Shown here piece by piece: positions 1-6,317 of a stretch of 7,223 bases of DNA. A model generated the notes under the pieces. That model saw only the letters and a list, made by a program, of their open reading frames with translations. It was not told where the DNA came from and did not search any database. Both the position numbers and the translations under genes were made by a program. Source of the stretch: Thermofilaceae archaeon (GTDB lineage: Archaea; Thermoproteota; Thermoprotei; Thermofilales; Thermofilaceae); contig JALURH010000237.1 of the NCBI GenBank assembly GCA_027017025.1, positions 1 through 7,223 of the forward strand. The letters run 5' to 3'. Numbering within the stretch: the first letter of the stretch is position 1; each line of letters begins with the position of its first letter.

Positions 1-238
1 GTATAGCATCATAGATGTTTAGACTAAATTTATAGATAAAATATGTTTCTGATACGAGGATGGTGGTAAGGAGGCATTGTAAGCCCTTATTTACTAAGAA
101 TAGGGCTATTATCGATGCAAACATTATTGCTGGTTTAAGAAACCCAAAATATACCTCTATTTCTCCAAGAGGTAAGAAAAAGTAGGCAGCTAGAATTATA
201 GTATGTATTAATGTTGCGAAGACGGCTCCACTACGCAT
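1..238 (-). CDS. small multi-spanning membrane protein, 5' part only
   Basis: Reading the minus strand from an ATG at 238-236 gives 79 codons without a stop up to the window edge, so the gene continues outside. The product starts MRSGAVFATL and has about three hydrophobic stretches: residues 5-22, 33-49 and 53-70. A short loop with acidic residues (LGEIEV) separates the first two. This looks like an integral membrane protein with no cytosolic domain yet visible. No family is recognised. The ATG is the only start codon after an in-frame upstream TAA. A TATA-like element about 30 bases upstream fits a transcript with a very short leader. The gene is divergent from the large permease at 308, and a shared membrane role is possible but unproven. 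Confidence 0.6.
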   Translation of the reverse strand, partial: MRSGAVFATLIHTIILAAYFFLPLGEIEVYFGFLKPAIMFASIIALFLVNKGLQCLLTTILVSETYFIYKFSLNIYDAI

Positions 239-266
239 AGATCTAATAAGGAGTTTCGACGAAAAT

Positions 267-275
267 ATTTTTTAA
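267..275 (-). promoter_or_regulatory. candidate TATA box for the minus-strand membrane gene
   Basis: On the minus strand this reads TTAAAAAAT, preceded by an AACC-like BRE. Its centre is about 33 bases upstream of the ATG at 238, which predicts a transcription start near 244 and a leader of only a few bases. Called by position and composition only. Confidence 0.35.
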
Positions 276-280
276 GGTTG

Positions 281-289
281 TAATATAAG
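281..289 (+). promoter_or_regulatory. candidate TATA box for the large permease gene
   Basis: The element TAATATAAG is centred about 23 bases before the ATG at 308. No Shine-Dalgarno sequence precedes that ATG, so a leaderless or nearly leaderless transcript is expected. The spacing is slightly short for archaeal TATA boxes. The AT stretch at 262-274 is an alternative that would start transcription near 295. The two divergent promoters lie within one 69-base gap. Confidence 0.35.
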
Positions 290-307
290 CTCCTTGGATG
301 CTTAGTT

Positions 308-3300
308 ATGAGGTCTAGGGCTACAATAGCAATATTACTAGTAGTGTTATCAGTACTTCCTCACACATTAAGTAGTGTACCAGTTAATAGACAGACGTTG
401 GTTATCTGGATACTCGGTAGAGAAGCTAAAGGCGTAATTGAAGCCTATGATGTGACTCTATACTATTCTTCTCCACCACCTTTCATTATTGGTAGTGTCC
501 TAGCCGACGCTATCTTAATCGTAGAGGAACCTACTGAGATTTATACTTGGATCATAGAGGAGGCACAAAAACAAAATATACCTATATTCACTAATTCTTC
601 TCTACTTTCGAAAAAATACAGTAATGTTACTTATTTCGAAGGAAATATAGAGAAACTCATAGATCTACTACATAGTAAAAAGGGTTTAGGTACAAATGAA
701 GGTTATGTATCACTGAATGTAGAGGTAGAAGGGTATAGGGTGAAGGATCCTTACATTTTATCTATAACTGGACTTGACACAGGTTATTATAGCACTATAT
801 TGTTGGAGGAAGGGAAAACTGTTTTTTCGATGAGAAGAGGTGTATATATATTATCTCTCACAAGATTCTTTGCTAAAGAAATCTACCCCGGATATAAAGG
901 ATTTATATGTATACGTAAGCCAACAAAAATCTCTATTAGAAAAATATACCCATATACCATCTATGCTATATTGTCAGCGAATACGTCTTTTGCCTCATCC
1001 ACTTATATGCCTGAAAAGTGGGAATGGAATGGTGTGTTTATCTATAAGCTGGAGTATATTGGTTTAGACAATGTAAGTACTCTCAATCTAAGGGTGAATA
1101 ATAGTAAATTAAACCTGAGAATATCCTGTTGTACTCCACTAGTTTATGAATTTATCACTCCAGGAAAAAACAATATGCAGAGAATAACAATTACCAATCT
1201 TCACACTATTAACCAGAGCGTACAAGGCGTTGCTTTACTGAGATCCAAAGGTAAAATCTGGGCAACCAGCATTAAAGGATCAGAGATCTATGTTCCCTCA
1301 ATGGAGGGTTATCTTGAAGTTTTCCTATTAGATAATCTATCGGGCAACATAGTGGCTATATATAGGGGACCAACTAACACAGAGATATTTTTATCTCCTC
1401 TAGGGTATCTAGTCGCCGATATAACTGATGCTGATTTCGTATATTTGGTTTCAAAAAATGGATGGTTCGAGGGAAGCTATAGATCATATTCTAGTATAAA
1501 AGGACGTAGATACCTTGTTATCAAAGGATCTGAACGGGAATCTGTTGCTAAGGTATATATAGCTGGATCTCTATTCTCCGTACCTTTACCTAGATTAAAA
1601 TACGGAAAGACAATATTTATTCCAGATTTAGCTAAGAAAGCGGTAAAAGAACTATCCTTCAAAGTTTTCAGGGAGGCGAAGAATGCAGTAAGAGATATGG
1701 AACAAGCAGTTAGTGCAGCTAGACTATATAGGCTTGACTTACCACAAATAGAGGCTGCTAGGAGGAGAGCTGAAATATTACTTGCAGAAGCAGAAAAAGA
1801 ATTTCTAGAAGGAAACTATCTCGTATCAAAATATGATTCCGAAGCTGCGTTGCAGGCAGCTCTAGAGGCTATATCTTCTATGAAGGATGCGTATATAGCA
1901 GCCATCTACTCAGGGATACTTACACTATTTATAATCTTAGTTTCTTCTCTAGTGATTTCGGCTATTTTAACAGAGACCTATGCTAGAAGAGTTTTATTCT
2001 CGCTTATTATATTCTATATTCTCCTAGTTCTTGCATACTATATTCACCCAGGATTTAAACTAATATTCAATATACAAGAATCAGAAGTTTTAAGAAAAAT
2101 TCTCTTAGTAAATGTCGTGGCTTTACTCTTTTACTACTTTATGTTTAAGGAAATTAATCAGATAGGAGGCGAGAATTATGATCCAGAAAACGCGAGCTGG
2201 ATTTCAGTATTAGCCCTAACTTTTCATATAGCAACTAAAAGTCTGCGGAAAAGAAAAATTAGGACATTACTAACCTTCCTTACAATAACAGTATCTATAT
2301 TTTCATTCGTAGCCTTTACATCTGTAGGCTATAGTTTAGGGGTCGTTTCCAAACCGATACCACATACAAGTATTATAGGTGCGACAATAAAATTGGAGGG
2401 AGGTATAGGGAGAGAGGAGTTAGTAATAATCAAGAATCTAGCTAAAGACGCTAAAGAAATCTATAGAAGCATCAAAGCTGTGGAGTATAGCGTACATGTC
2501 GGTGAGAAAGACTATATTATTGAGGGCGTAATAGCTATAGATCCTGATCTTGAGGACAAAACTCTAGGTATATCATCAATATTACTTGAAGGGAATCTCC
2601 CATTACCAGGAGAAGTCGTGATTAGTGAACCCCTTGCTAGAGGAATGGGGCTGGGTATAGGATCAATATTAGAAATAAAGACTAAAGAAGGTGATTATAC
2701 TATAGCAACAATGAAGGTCTCAGGAATTTTTGACCCATATGCTTTAGAGAGTTTATATGATGTTGATGGTGAAAGACTTCTTCCAATAAAGTTGCAGCAG
2801 ACAGAGCTAGGTTCAGTAAGGGTTAAGGTGAGTGCAGAAAAAACCATAATCGTTAACATTAAAGATAGTTGGAGAATGGGTGCCTATCCTCGTATCAACT
2901 CTATCTATATCGGAGATTATGATAAAGCTGACAGTATCGCTAAATTCTTAGCTGATCGCTTAGGAGCAATTGTAGCAGTAGCTGCTGGGGGAAAAGGTAG
3001 ACTCTATCTGAGAGGATATAAGATAGGTGTGGAGGGTGGGGAAGCCATTGTCATACTAGCTATATCAACTTTTGTAGCTGTTAATACAATGCTTGCATCT
3101 CTTTACGAGAAGAAAAAGGAGCTATCTATATACAGTTCTCTAGGCATGAACCCACTACATGTAAAACTGTTGTTTATAGCGGAGGCTATCATTTTGGGAA
3201 TAGCTGGTGGAGGTATAGGATACTTCTCAGGTATATCTCTAAGTATATTAGGCTCAAACATCCCGGGGCTTCAAGGACTACGAACCCATTTTACACCTGA

Positions 3301-3811
3301 GTGGACAATCTTACCTATGATTTCAGCCATTGGGATAATGACTCTTGCCACACTCAAACCAGCTGAGACAGCGTCTCTACAGGTAGTACCTAGCTTTGAA
3401 AGGAGATGGAGGTTACGTTTTAAGCATGGCGGGTATATAAGGGAAGTCCTACCCTTTAGAATTAACATAGAATTGATTAACGAGTATCTTACATTTATAA
3501 AGAAACGTATAGAATCCACATATCCTCCTCATTCAGTGTTGTTGAGAACTAAATCAGAGATTGAAGTGAAGAATGATATAGTTATCTTAAAAATACAAGC
3601 CGACCTAGTGTCAGAAGGAAGAGCTTCTGCAGAAATTATACTAAGACACAGACTAGTTAGTAAAAGATTTTATAGTGTTGAATTAGTAGTAAAACCACTG
3701 TCTATTACAGGGGAAAAATATTTCGAGCTAGTGTATAATGTTGTAGATGAGATAAGGAAATCGCTTCTAGCATGGCAAGCAATATATAGATCTAGGTTCC
3801 TCCGTCTTTAG
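308..3811 (+). CDS. giant FtsX/MacB-type ABC transporter permease with a large extracellular N-terminal region
   Basis: Product of 1167 residues. Residues 5-22 form a signal peptide or N-terminal anchor. Residues 30-120 look like an alternating alpha/beta domain. Residues 130-440 are beta-rich with many N-x-S/T sites, suggesting an extracellular location. Residues 445-525 are charged, Ala-rich and probably coiled coil. Three membrane segments follow (about 531-553, 562-579, 596-614). A classical MacB/FtsX module comes next: a basic KSLRKRKIRT stretch before a segment at 651-674, an outside domain at 680-905, then segments at 911-932, 952-980 and 1000-1016. The family signatures YEKKKELSIYSSLGM (933-947) and LKPAETASL (1016-1024) are clear. 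Residues 1025-1167 form an extra C-terminal, probably cytosolic, domain. Known relatives couple an ATPase to extracytoplasmic work such as lipoprotein or peptide export or cell-envelope remodelling. The substrate here is unknown. No ATPase gene is visible. The start has no alternative because an in-frame stop lies at 281. Confidence 0.85.
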   Translation: MRSRATIAILLVVLSVLPHTLSSVPVNRQTLVIWILGREAKGVIEAYDVTLYYSSPPPFIIGSVLADAILIVEEPTEIYTWIIEEAQKQNIPIFTNSSLLSKKYSNVTYFEGNIEKLIDLLHSKKGLGTNEGYVSLNVEVEGYRVKDPYILSITGLDTGYYSTILLEEGKTVFSMRRGVYILSLTRFFAKEIYPGYKGFICIRKPTKISIRKIYPYTIYAILSANTSFASSTYMPEKWEWNGVFIYKLEYIGLDNVSTLNLRVNNSKLNLRISCCTPLVYEFITPGKNNMQRITITNLHTINQSVQGVALLRSKGKIWATSIKGSEIYVPSMEGYLEVFLLDNLSGNIVAIYRGPTNTEIFLSPLGYLVADITDADFVYLVSKNGWFEGSYRSYSSIKGRRYLVIKGSERESVAKVYIAGSLFSVPLPRLKYGKTIFIPDLAKKAVKELSFKVFREAKNAVRDMEQAVSAARLYRLDLPQIEAARRRAEILLAEAEKEFLEGNYLVSKYDSEAALQAALEAISSMKDAYIAAIYSGILTLFIILVSSLVISAILTETYARRVLFSLIIFYILLVLAYYIHPGFKLIFNIQESEVLRKILLVNVVALLFYYFMFKEINQIGGENYDPENASWISVLALTFHIATKSLRKRKIRTLLTFLTITVSIFSFVAFTSVGYSLGVVSKPIPHTSIIGATIKLEGGIGREELVIIKNLAKDAKEIYRSIKAVEYSVHVGEKDYIIEGVIAIDPDLEDKTLGISSILLEGNLPLPGEVVISEPLARGMGLGIGSILEIKTKEGDYTIATMKVSGIFDPYALESLYDVDGERLLPIKLQQTELGSVRVKVSAEKTIIVNIKDSWRMGAYPRINSIYIGDYDKADSIAKFLADRLGAIVAVAAGGKGRLYLRGYKIGVEGGEAIVILAISTFVAVNTMLASLYEKKKELSIYSSLGMNPLHVKLLFIAEAIILGIAGGGIGYFSGISLSILGSNIPGLQGLRTHFTPEWTILPMISAIGIMTLATLKPAETASLQVVPSFERRWRLRFKHGGYIREVLPFRINIELINEYLTFIKKRIESTYPPHSVLLRTKSEIEVKNDIVILKIQADLVSEGRASAEIILRHRLVSKRFYSVELVVKPLSITGEKYFELVYNVVDEIRKSLLAWQAIYRSRFLRL

Positions 3812-3832
3812 CAGATAGTTTATCCTAAATAA

Positions 3833-3842
3833 CAATATAATG
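3833..3842 (+). promoter_or_regulatory. candidate TATA box before the flavoenzyme gene
   Basis: CAATATAATG in the 69-base gap after the permease gene predicts transcription starting near 3863, just before the ribosome site at 3867. This suggests the flavoenzyme can be transcribed separately from the permease upstream. Confidence 0.35.
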
Positions 3843-3866
3843 ACTCTGCTCTATTATCCCCTAGAT

Positions 3867-3873
3867 GAGGTGA
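3867..3873 (+). promoter_or_regulatory. strong Shine-Dalgarno site for the flavoenzyme gene
   Basis: GAGGTGA matches the crenarchaeal 16S rRNA 3' end complement (GAGGTGAT) and lies 7 bases before the ATG at 3881. It fixes that start codon. Confidence 0.75.
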
Positions 3874-3880
3874 ACAGCTT

Positions 3881-5230
3881 ATGAAAAAAATAGTAATTGT
3901 AGGTTACGGAACCGCTGGTATGACTGCCGCAGCTTATGTACGTACAATTAATAGGGCTACAAAAATAATAGTTTTTGAGAAACGAGCGTACGCGGTATAT
4001 CACCCCTGCTCTATCCCGGATGTACTTTCAGGATATATTTCGAGCTGGGAGTCCATAAAGGAAGAGCCCCCACGAATACCAAATATGGAAGTAAAGGTTT
4101 CAACAATTGTTGAAGAAATAGATGTGGACTCCAGAAGAGTCATAGCTAGAGATCTAAGATCAGGAGAAAGAATAATAGAGAATTTTGACACCTTAGTGTT
4201 GTCTACAGGATCTAGACCCTATATACCTAGTACCATTAAGATAGAGGATAGTGATGAGGTTTTTACTCTAAAAACCATTGAAGACGGTCTGGCTATTGAG
4301 GAAGCAGCGAAAAAGTATAGCAAAGCAATAGTTATAGGAGGGAGTGCTCTAGGAATAGAAGTTGCACACGCTTTACGGAAAAGAGGGCTAGAGATTATAT
4401 TGGTTGAATATTTTCCACATTTAATGTACGGTAGGTTAGATCACGATATGTCTTCATTAATTGAAAAATATCTGATAGATGAAGGAATTAAGCTTGTCCT
4501 AGGTAGGGAGGCGAGAGCTATAGAAGGACGGGGAGGAGCAAAAAAGGTGTATGTAGATGGGGGGGTTCACGAAGGAGGATTCGTGGTTATGGCTACTGGA
4601 GTAAAACCTAATGTAGAACTAGCCCAAAGCATTGGGTTAGAAATCGGGAATACTGGAGGAATAAGGGTTGACGATACTTTACGGACAAGTGTTCCATATA
4701 TTTTTGCAGCTGGAGATAATACAGAGGTAAGAGATCTCGTAACAGGGCAACCCACTTTGAGCCCATTTGCTAGCACAGCTATAATGATGGGTAGAGTGGC
4801 TGGTATAAATGCTGCTGGGGGAGATGAAGTTTTCAAGGGAGTAACTAATGTATGGATTGTAAACCTAGGGGGATTAAAATTTGGGGGTGTTGGGATATCC
4901 GAAGAAATAGCTAAGAAACTAGGAATAGAGTATGTGTCTGTAAGAATAACCGTACCAGAAAAACTCCATATATATCCTGATGCAACAGACATAACTATTA
5001 AGTTAATTATTCATAGAGATGATGGAAGAGTATTAGGTGGACAGGTTCTTGGATTAGGAGAAGTAACTGAGAAATTAAACTTACTATCACTTTTCATAGC
5101 TAAAAGAGCCACCGTTGATGATTTAGTAAAAATAGAAACAGCATATACTCCTTCTATATGTGAAGTAATGCATCCTTTACATACAGCTGCAGATGCTATT
5201 CTTAGAAGGTTAAGGAGAAAACTAGCATAA
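3881..5230 (+). CDS. CoA-disulfide reductase / NADH oxidase-family FAD enzyme
   Basis: Product of 449 residues, the usual single-module length for this family, with no C-terminal rhodanese domain. The FAD-binding GYGTAG motif is at residues 8-13, with Glu33 ending the second strand. Cys43 in HPCSIPDVLSG aligns with the redox-active Cys of CoA-disulfide reductases, which is also numbered 43 in the Staphylococcus aureus enzyme. The NAD(P)H motif GGSALGIE is at 153-160, and Glu176 at the end of the following strand favours NADH. The second FAD motif YIFAAGDNTE is at 273-282. The C-terminal dimerisation domain holds Tyr365 and Tyr422, matching the CoA-pocket tyrosines of the family. The family reduces CoA disulfide, and archaeal members can also reduce oxygen or, CoA-dependently, elemental sulfur or polysulfide. 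Which of these applies here cannot be read from the sequence. The enzyme is expected in the cytoplasm. Its 3' end overlaps the convergent methyltransferase gene by 9 bases. Confidence 0.9.
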   Translation: MKKIVIVGYGTAGMTAAAYVRTINRATKIIVFEKRAYAVYHPCSIPDVLSGYISSWESIKEEPPRIPNMEVKVSTIVEEIDVDSRRVIARDLRSGERIIENFDTLVLSTGSRPYIPSTIKIEDSDEVFTLKTIEDGLAIEEAAKKYSKAIVIGGSALGIEVAHALRKRGLEIILVEYFPHLMYGRLDHDMSSLIEKYLIDEGIKLVLGREARAIEGRGGAKKVYVDGGVHEGGFVVMATGVKPNVELAQSIGLEIGNTGGIRVDDTLRTSVPYIFAAGDNTEVRDLVTGQPTLSPFASTAIMMGRVAGINAAGGDEVFKGVTNVWIVNLGGLKFGGVGISEEIAKKLGIEYVSVRITVPEKLHIYPDATDITIKLIIHRDDGRVLGGQVLGLGEVTEKLNLLSLFIAKRATVDDLVKIETAYTPSICEVMHPLHTAADAILRRLRRKLA

Positions 5231-5851
5231 TCCTTCAAGTTCTCCCCCGGATATCATCCTAGACTCTACATCTTCTATCTCTTTAATCAAATACTTTATT
5301 TCCTCATCGCTAATAAGTGGTTTTCCTTCAATTACTGGATACGCATAAGGCAGAAATATAGTACTATAAGATGTTTTTATCTCAACACCTACCTGGATAT
5401 CTATTTCATCTAAACTATAACCTTTACTCACCATATATGCCATGAAGACAGCTCCATCTATAGTGAACTGAAATTTACCAATATTTCTTGAGGCGTAATT
5501 AAGTCTTGACGTAAGCATTTTATTTGTCCTATTCTCTGGAGGATGACTTCCCATGATACCACCGATAACTACATAGACCTCTTTCTCGAAATCTTTAGGT
5601 TCTAAGTTTTTCTTCGCTACCGGATCTAGGATAATAATATAACCATCGAGATCTAGTTGAACTATACTCTCTCTAAATACAGTAGCATATTTGCTCAAAA
5701 TTTCTCTTTCACATTCTCTCTTTACATTCGTTATAATCAACTTATTTCTTCCAACGATTTTTGAAGCATGTTTATACTCTATTAGCATCCATTTACTCAA
5801 TATAGGCTCAAGATGCTCAATAATAACACTTTTCAAAGGCAAGTCTTCCAC
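5222..5851 (-). CDS. SFM1-family SPOUT methyltransferase (predicted RNA or protein-arginine methyltransferase)
   Basis: Product of 209 residues from the GTG at 5851. It shows conserved blocks I recall from yeast Sfm1 and its archaeal relatives (the RNA_Me_trans/SFM1 family): IIEHLEPILSKWMLIEY (10-26), LDPVAKKNLEP (75-85), IGGIMGSHPPENRT (96-109) and GKFQFTIDGAV (125-135). The GGIxGxHPP and QFTIDGAV blocks belong to the knotted AdoMet-binding region. Yeast Sfm1 methylates an arginine of ribosomal protein Rps3. The archaeal substrate is not known to me, and RNA was the original prediction. The start is uncertain. GTG 5851 gives the longest frame, but a TTG at 5836-5834 would give a protein beginning MKSVIIEH, close to yeast MKYIIEH, and it lies about 26 bases from the TATTTAA element. 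No ribosome site precedes GTG. Two sRNA-like elements lie just upstream on the same strand. The protein ends in Cys. Confidence 0.8.
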   Translation of the reverse strand: MEDLPLKSVIIEHLEPILSKWMLIEYKHASKIVGRNKLIITNVKRECEREILSKYATVFRESIVQLDLDGYIIILDPVAKKNLEPKDFEKEVYVVIGGIMGSHPPENRTNKMLTSRLNYASRNIGKFQFTIDGAVFMAYMVSKGYSLDEIDIQVGVEIKTSYSTIFLPYAYPVIEGKPLISDEEIKYLIKEIEDVESRMISGGELEGLC

Positions 5852-5858
5852 CCATATG

Positions 5859-5865
5859 TTAAATA
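5859..5865 (-). promoter_or_regulatory. candidate TATA box for the SFM1-like gene
   Basis: The minus strand reads TATTTAA directly after the D box of the adjacent sRNA. Its centre at 5862 predicts transcription starting at about 5836, exactly where an in-frame TTG could serve as a leaderless start. If real, it favours the 204-residue form of the protein and transcription independent of the sRNAs. Confidence 0.3.
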
Positions 5866-5866
5866 C

Positions 5867-5915
5867 TCAGTATAGAGTGAGTTCTTCACCCATCAGCTCG
5901 TCTCTTCCTCATCAT
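5867..5915 (-). ncRNA. C/D box guide sRNA (second of a tandem pair)
   Basis: Read on the minus strand, the element has all four boxes of an archaeal C/D sRNA in order and with regular spacing. C box ATGATGA is at 5915-5909, then a 12-base guide (5908-5897), D' box CTGA (5896-5893), a 3-base spacer, C' box GTGAAGA (5889-5883), a second 12-base guide (5882-5871) and D box CTGA (5870-5867). The 49-base core is the usual archaeal size. Such RNAs bind L7Ae, Nop5 and fibrillarin and direct 2'-O-methylation of the rRNA or tRNA base paired to the fifth guide position upstream of D or D'. Targets complementary to the guides would contain CTCGTCTCTTCC (D' guide) and TATAGAGTGAGT (D guide). I could not match these to rRNA from memory. 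The plus strand shows no such box order. The terminal stem is weak. Confidence 0.72.
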
Positions 5916-5928
5916 ATATAGAGGATGC

Positions 5929-5976
5929 TCCGAGGGGCTCGATTCTTCATCAATCAGACCTTGCACGGTTCTTCAT
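5929..5976 (-). ncRNA. C/D box guide sRNA-like element (first of a tandem pair), D box degenerate
   Basis: The layout copies that of its neighbour on the same strand. C box ATGAAGA is at 5976-5970, then a 12-base guide (5969-5958), D' box CTGA (5957-5954), a 3-base spacer and C' box ATGAAGA (5950-5944). An 11-base guide follows (5943-5933), with CGGA (5932-5929) where the D box CTGA is expected. The C and C' boxes differ from RTGATGA at one position, the same change seen in C' of the second element. The D box change is the weak point, so this element may be a half-functional guide using only D', or a decayed copy. The complement of the D' guide is ACCTTGCACGGT. The 5' end probably lies near 5980. 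Thirteen bases separate the two elements, so one precursor could carry both. Confidence 0.55.
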
Positions 5977-6001
5977 TGCATGATAGAAATAAGGAAAGGG
6001 G

Positions 6002-6010
6002 CTTAAATTT
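6002..6010 (-). promoter_or_regulatory. candidate TATA box for the tandem sRNAs, overlapping a stop codon
   Basis: The minus strand reads AAATTTAAG, with a purine-rich AAG stretch upstream. Its centre near 6006 predicts transcription starting around 5980, four bases before the first C box, which is typical of short archaeal C/D sRNA genes. The element contains the TAA stop (6005-6003) of the 95-residue gene, so the sRNA promoter would be embedded in that gene's 3' end. Confidence 0.45.
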
Positions 6011-6290
6011 CTTCAATATCAGTTATAAAGAAATTTTCATCCTCAGATAACGTAAGTGTTAGCCAGGCTCTTAATTCAAGAGCCGTATTCTTATCTAGTA
6101 TAACGATTACGCGCTGCCCTCCTCCTGAATCTCTAGTTGAATAGATCTTTAGAGTTCTTAGCTTTTTAATATTTTCAGCCAAATACTTAGTATAAAAGTT
6201 TACAGGGAAATTAAAGAGAACGTAGTCTCTGTTTTCCACTATTAGGATCTCTTCTTCCATGAGTGGCCATTGTCTCCAGTCTTCAGCCAT
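6003..6290 (-). CDS. hypothetical acidic protein, 95 residues
   Basis: Not recognised. The protein is acidic and soluble, with no signal peptide, Cys or metal motif. Predicted order: a Trp-rich N-terminus (MAEDWRQWPL), strand-like stretches ILIVENRDYVLFNF (15-28), LKIYS (47-51) and RVIVILD (60-66), a Gly turn (SGGG, 55-58), then a helix-like region around ALELRAWLTLTL (70-81) and an acidic tail. This resembles a small alpha/beta fold. The coding case rests on an intact frame, ordinary composition, and a start with GTGAT (6300-6296) five bases upstream and TATA-like elements behind it. ATG at residue 11 is an alternative start. It is divergent from rpiA and lies upstream of the sRNAs on the same strand. 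It is likely real but of unknown role. Confidence 0.6.
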   Translation of the reverse strand: MAEDWRQWPLMEEEILIVENRDYVLFNFPVNFYTKYLAENIKKLRTLKIYSTRDSGGGQRVIVILDKNTALELRAWLTLTLSEDENFFITDIEEI

Positions 6291-6317
6291 AAATCATCAC
6301 TTAATCAATATATCCTC

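Noticed and set aside
1477..1662. Short minus-strand frame inside the permease gene, and similar ones at 3271-3519 and 840-1067
   Set aside because: These are shadows of the permease coding frame, with no promoter or ribosome site and unconvincing products.
4567..4992. 141-codon open frame on the minus strand inside the flavoenzyme gene
   Set aside because: It lies wholly antisense to a gene with strong family motifs. Its Ser/Pro/Thr-rich product matches nothing, and it has no start signals.
5691..5921. Plus-strand frame of 76 codons across the sRNA region
   Set aside because: It is antisense to the SFM1-like gene and the sRNA-like elements, and its low-complexity Ser/Leu/Ile product has no family resemblance.
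5881..5976. Repeated TTCTTCA motifs on the plus strand as a possible direct-repeat or CRISPR-like array
   Set aside because: The repeats are only about 7 bases, unevenly spaced, and are fully explained as complements of C and C' boxes read on the minus strand.
6294..6300. GTGATGA on the minus strand with CTGA shortly after, as a third C/D sRNA
   Set aside because: Only about seven bases separate the two boxes, too few for a guide, and the CTGA lies inside the start of the 95-residue coding frame.
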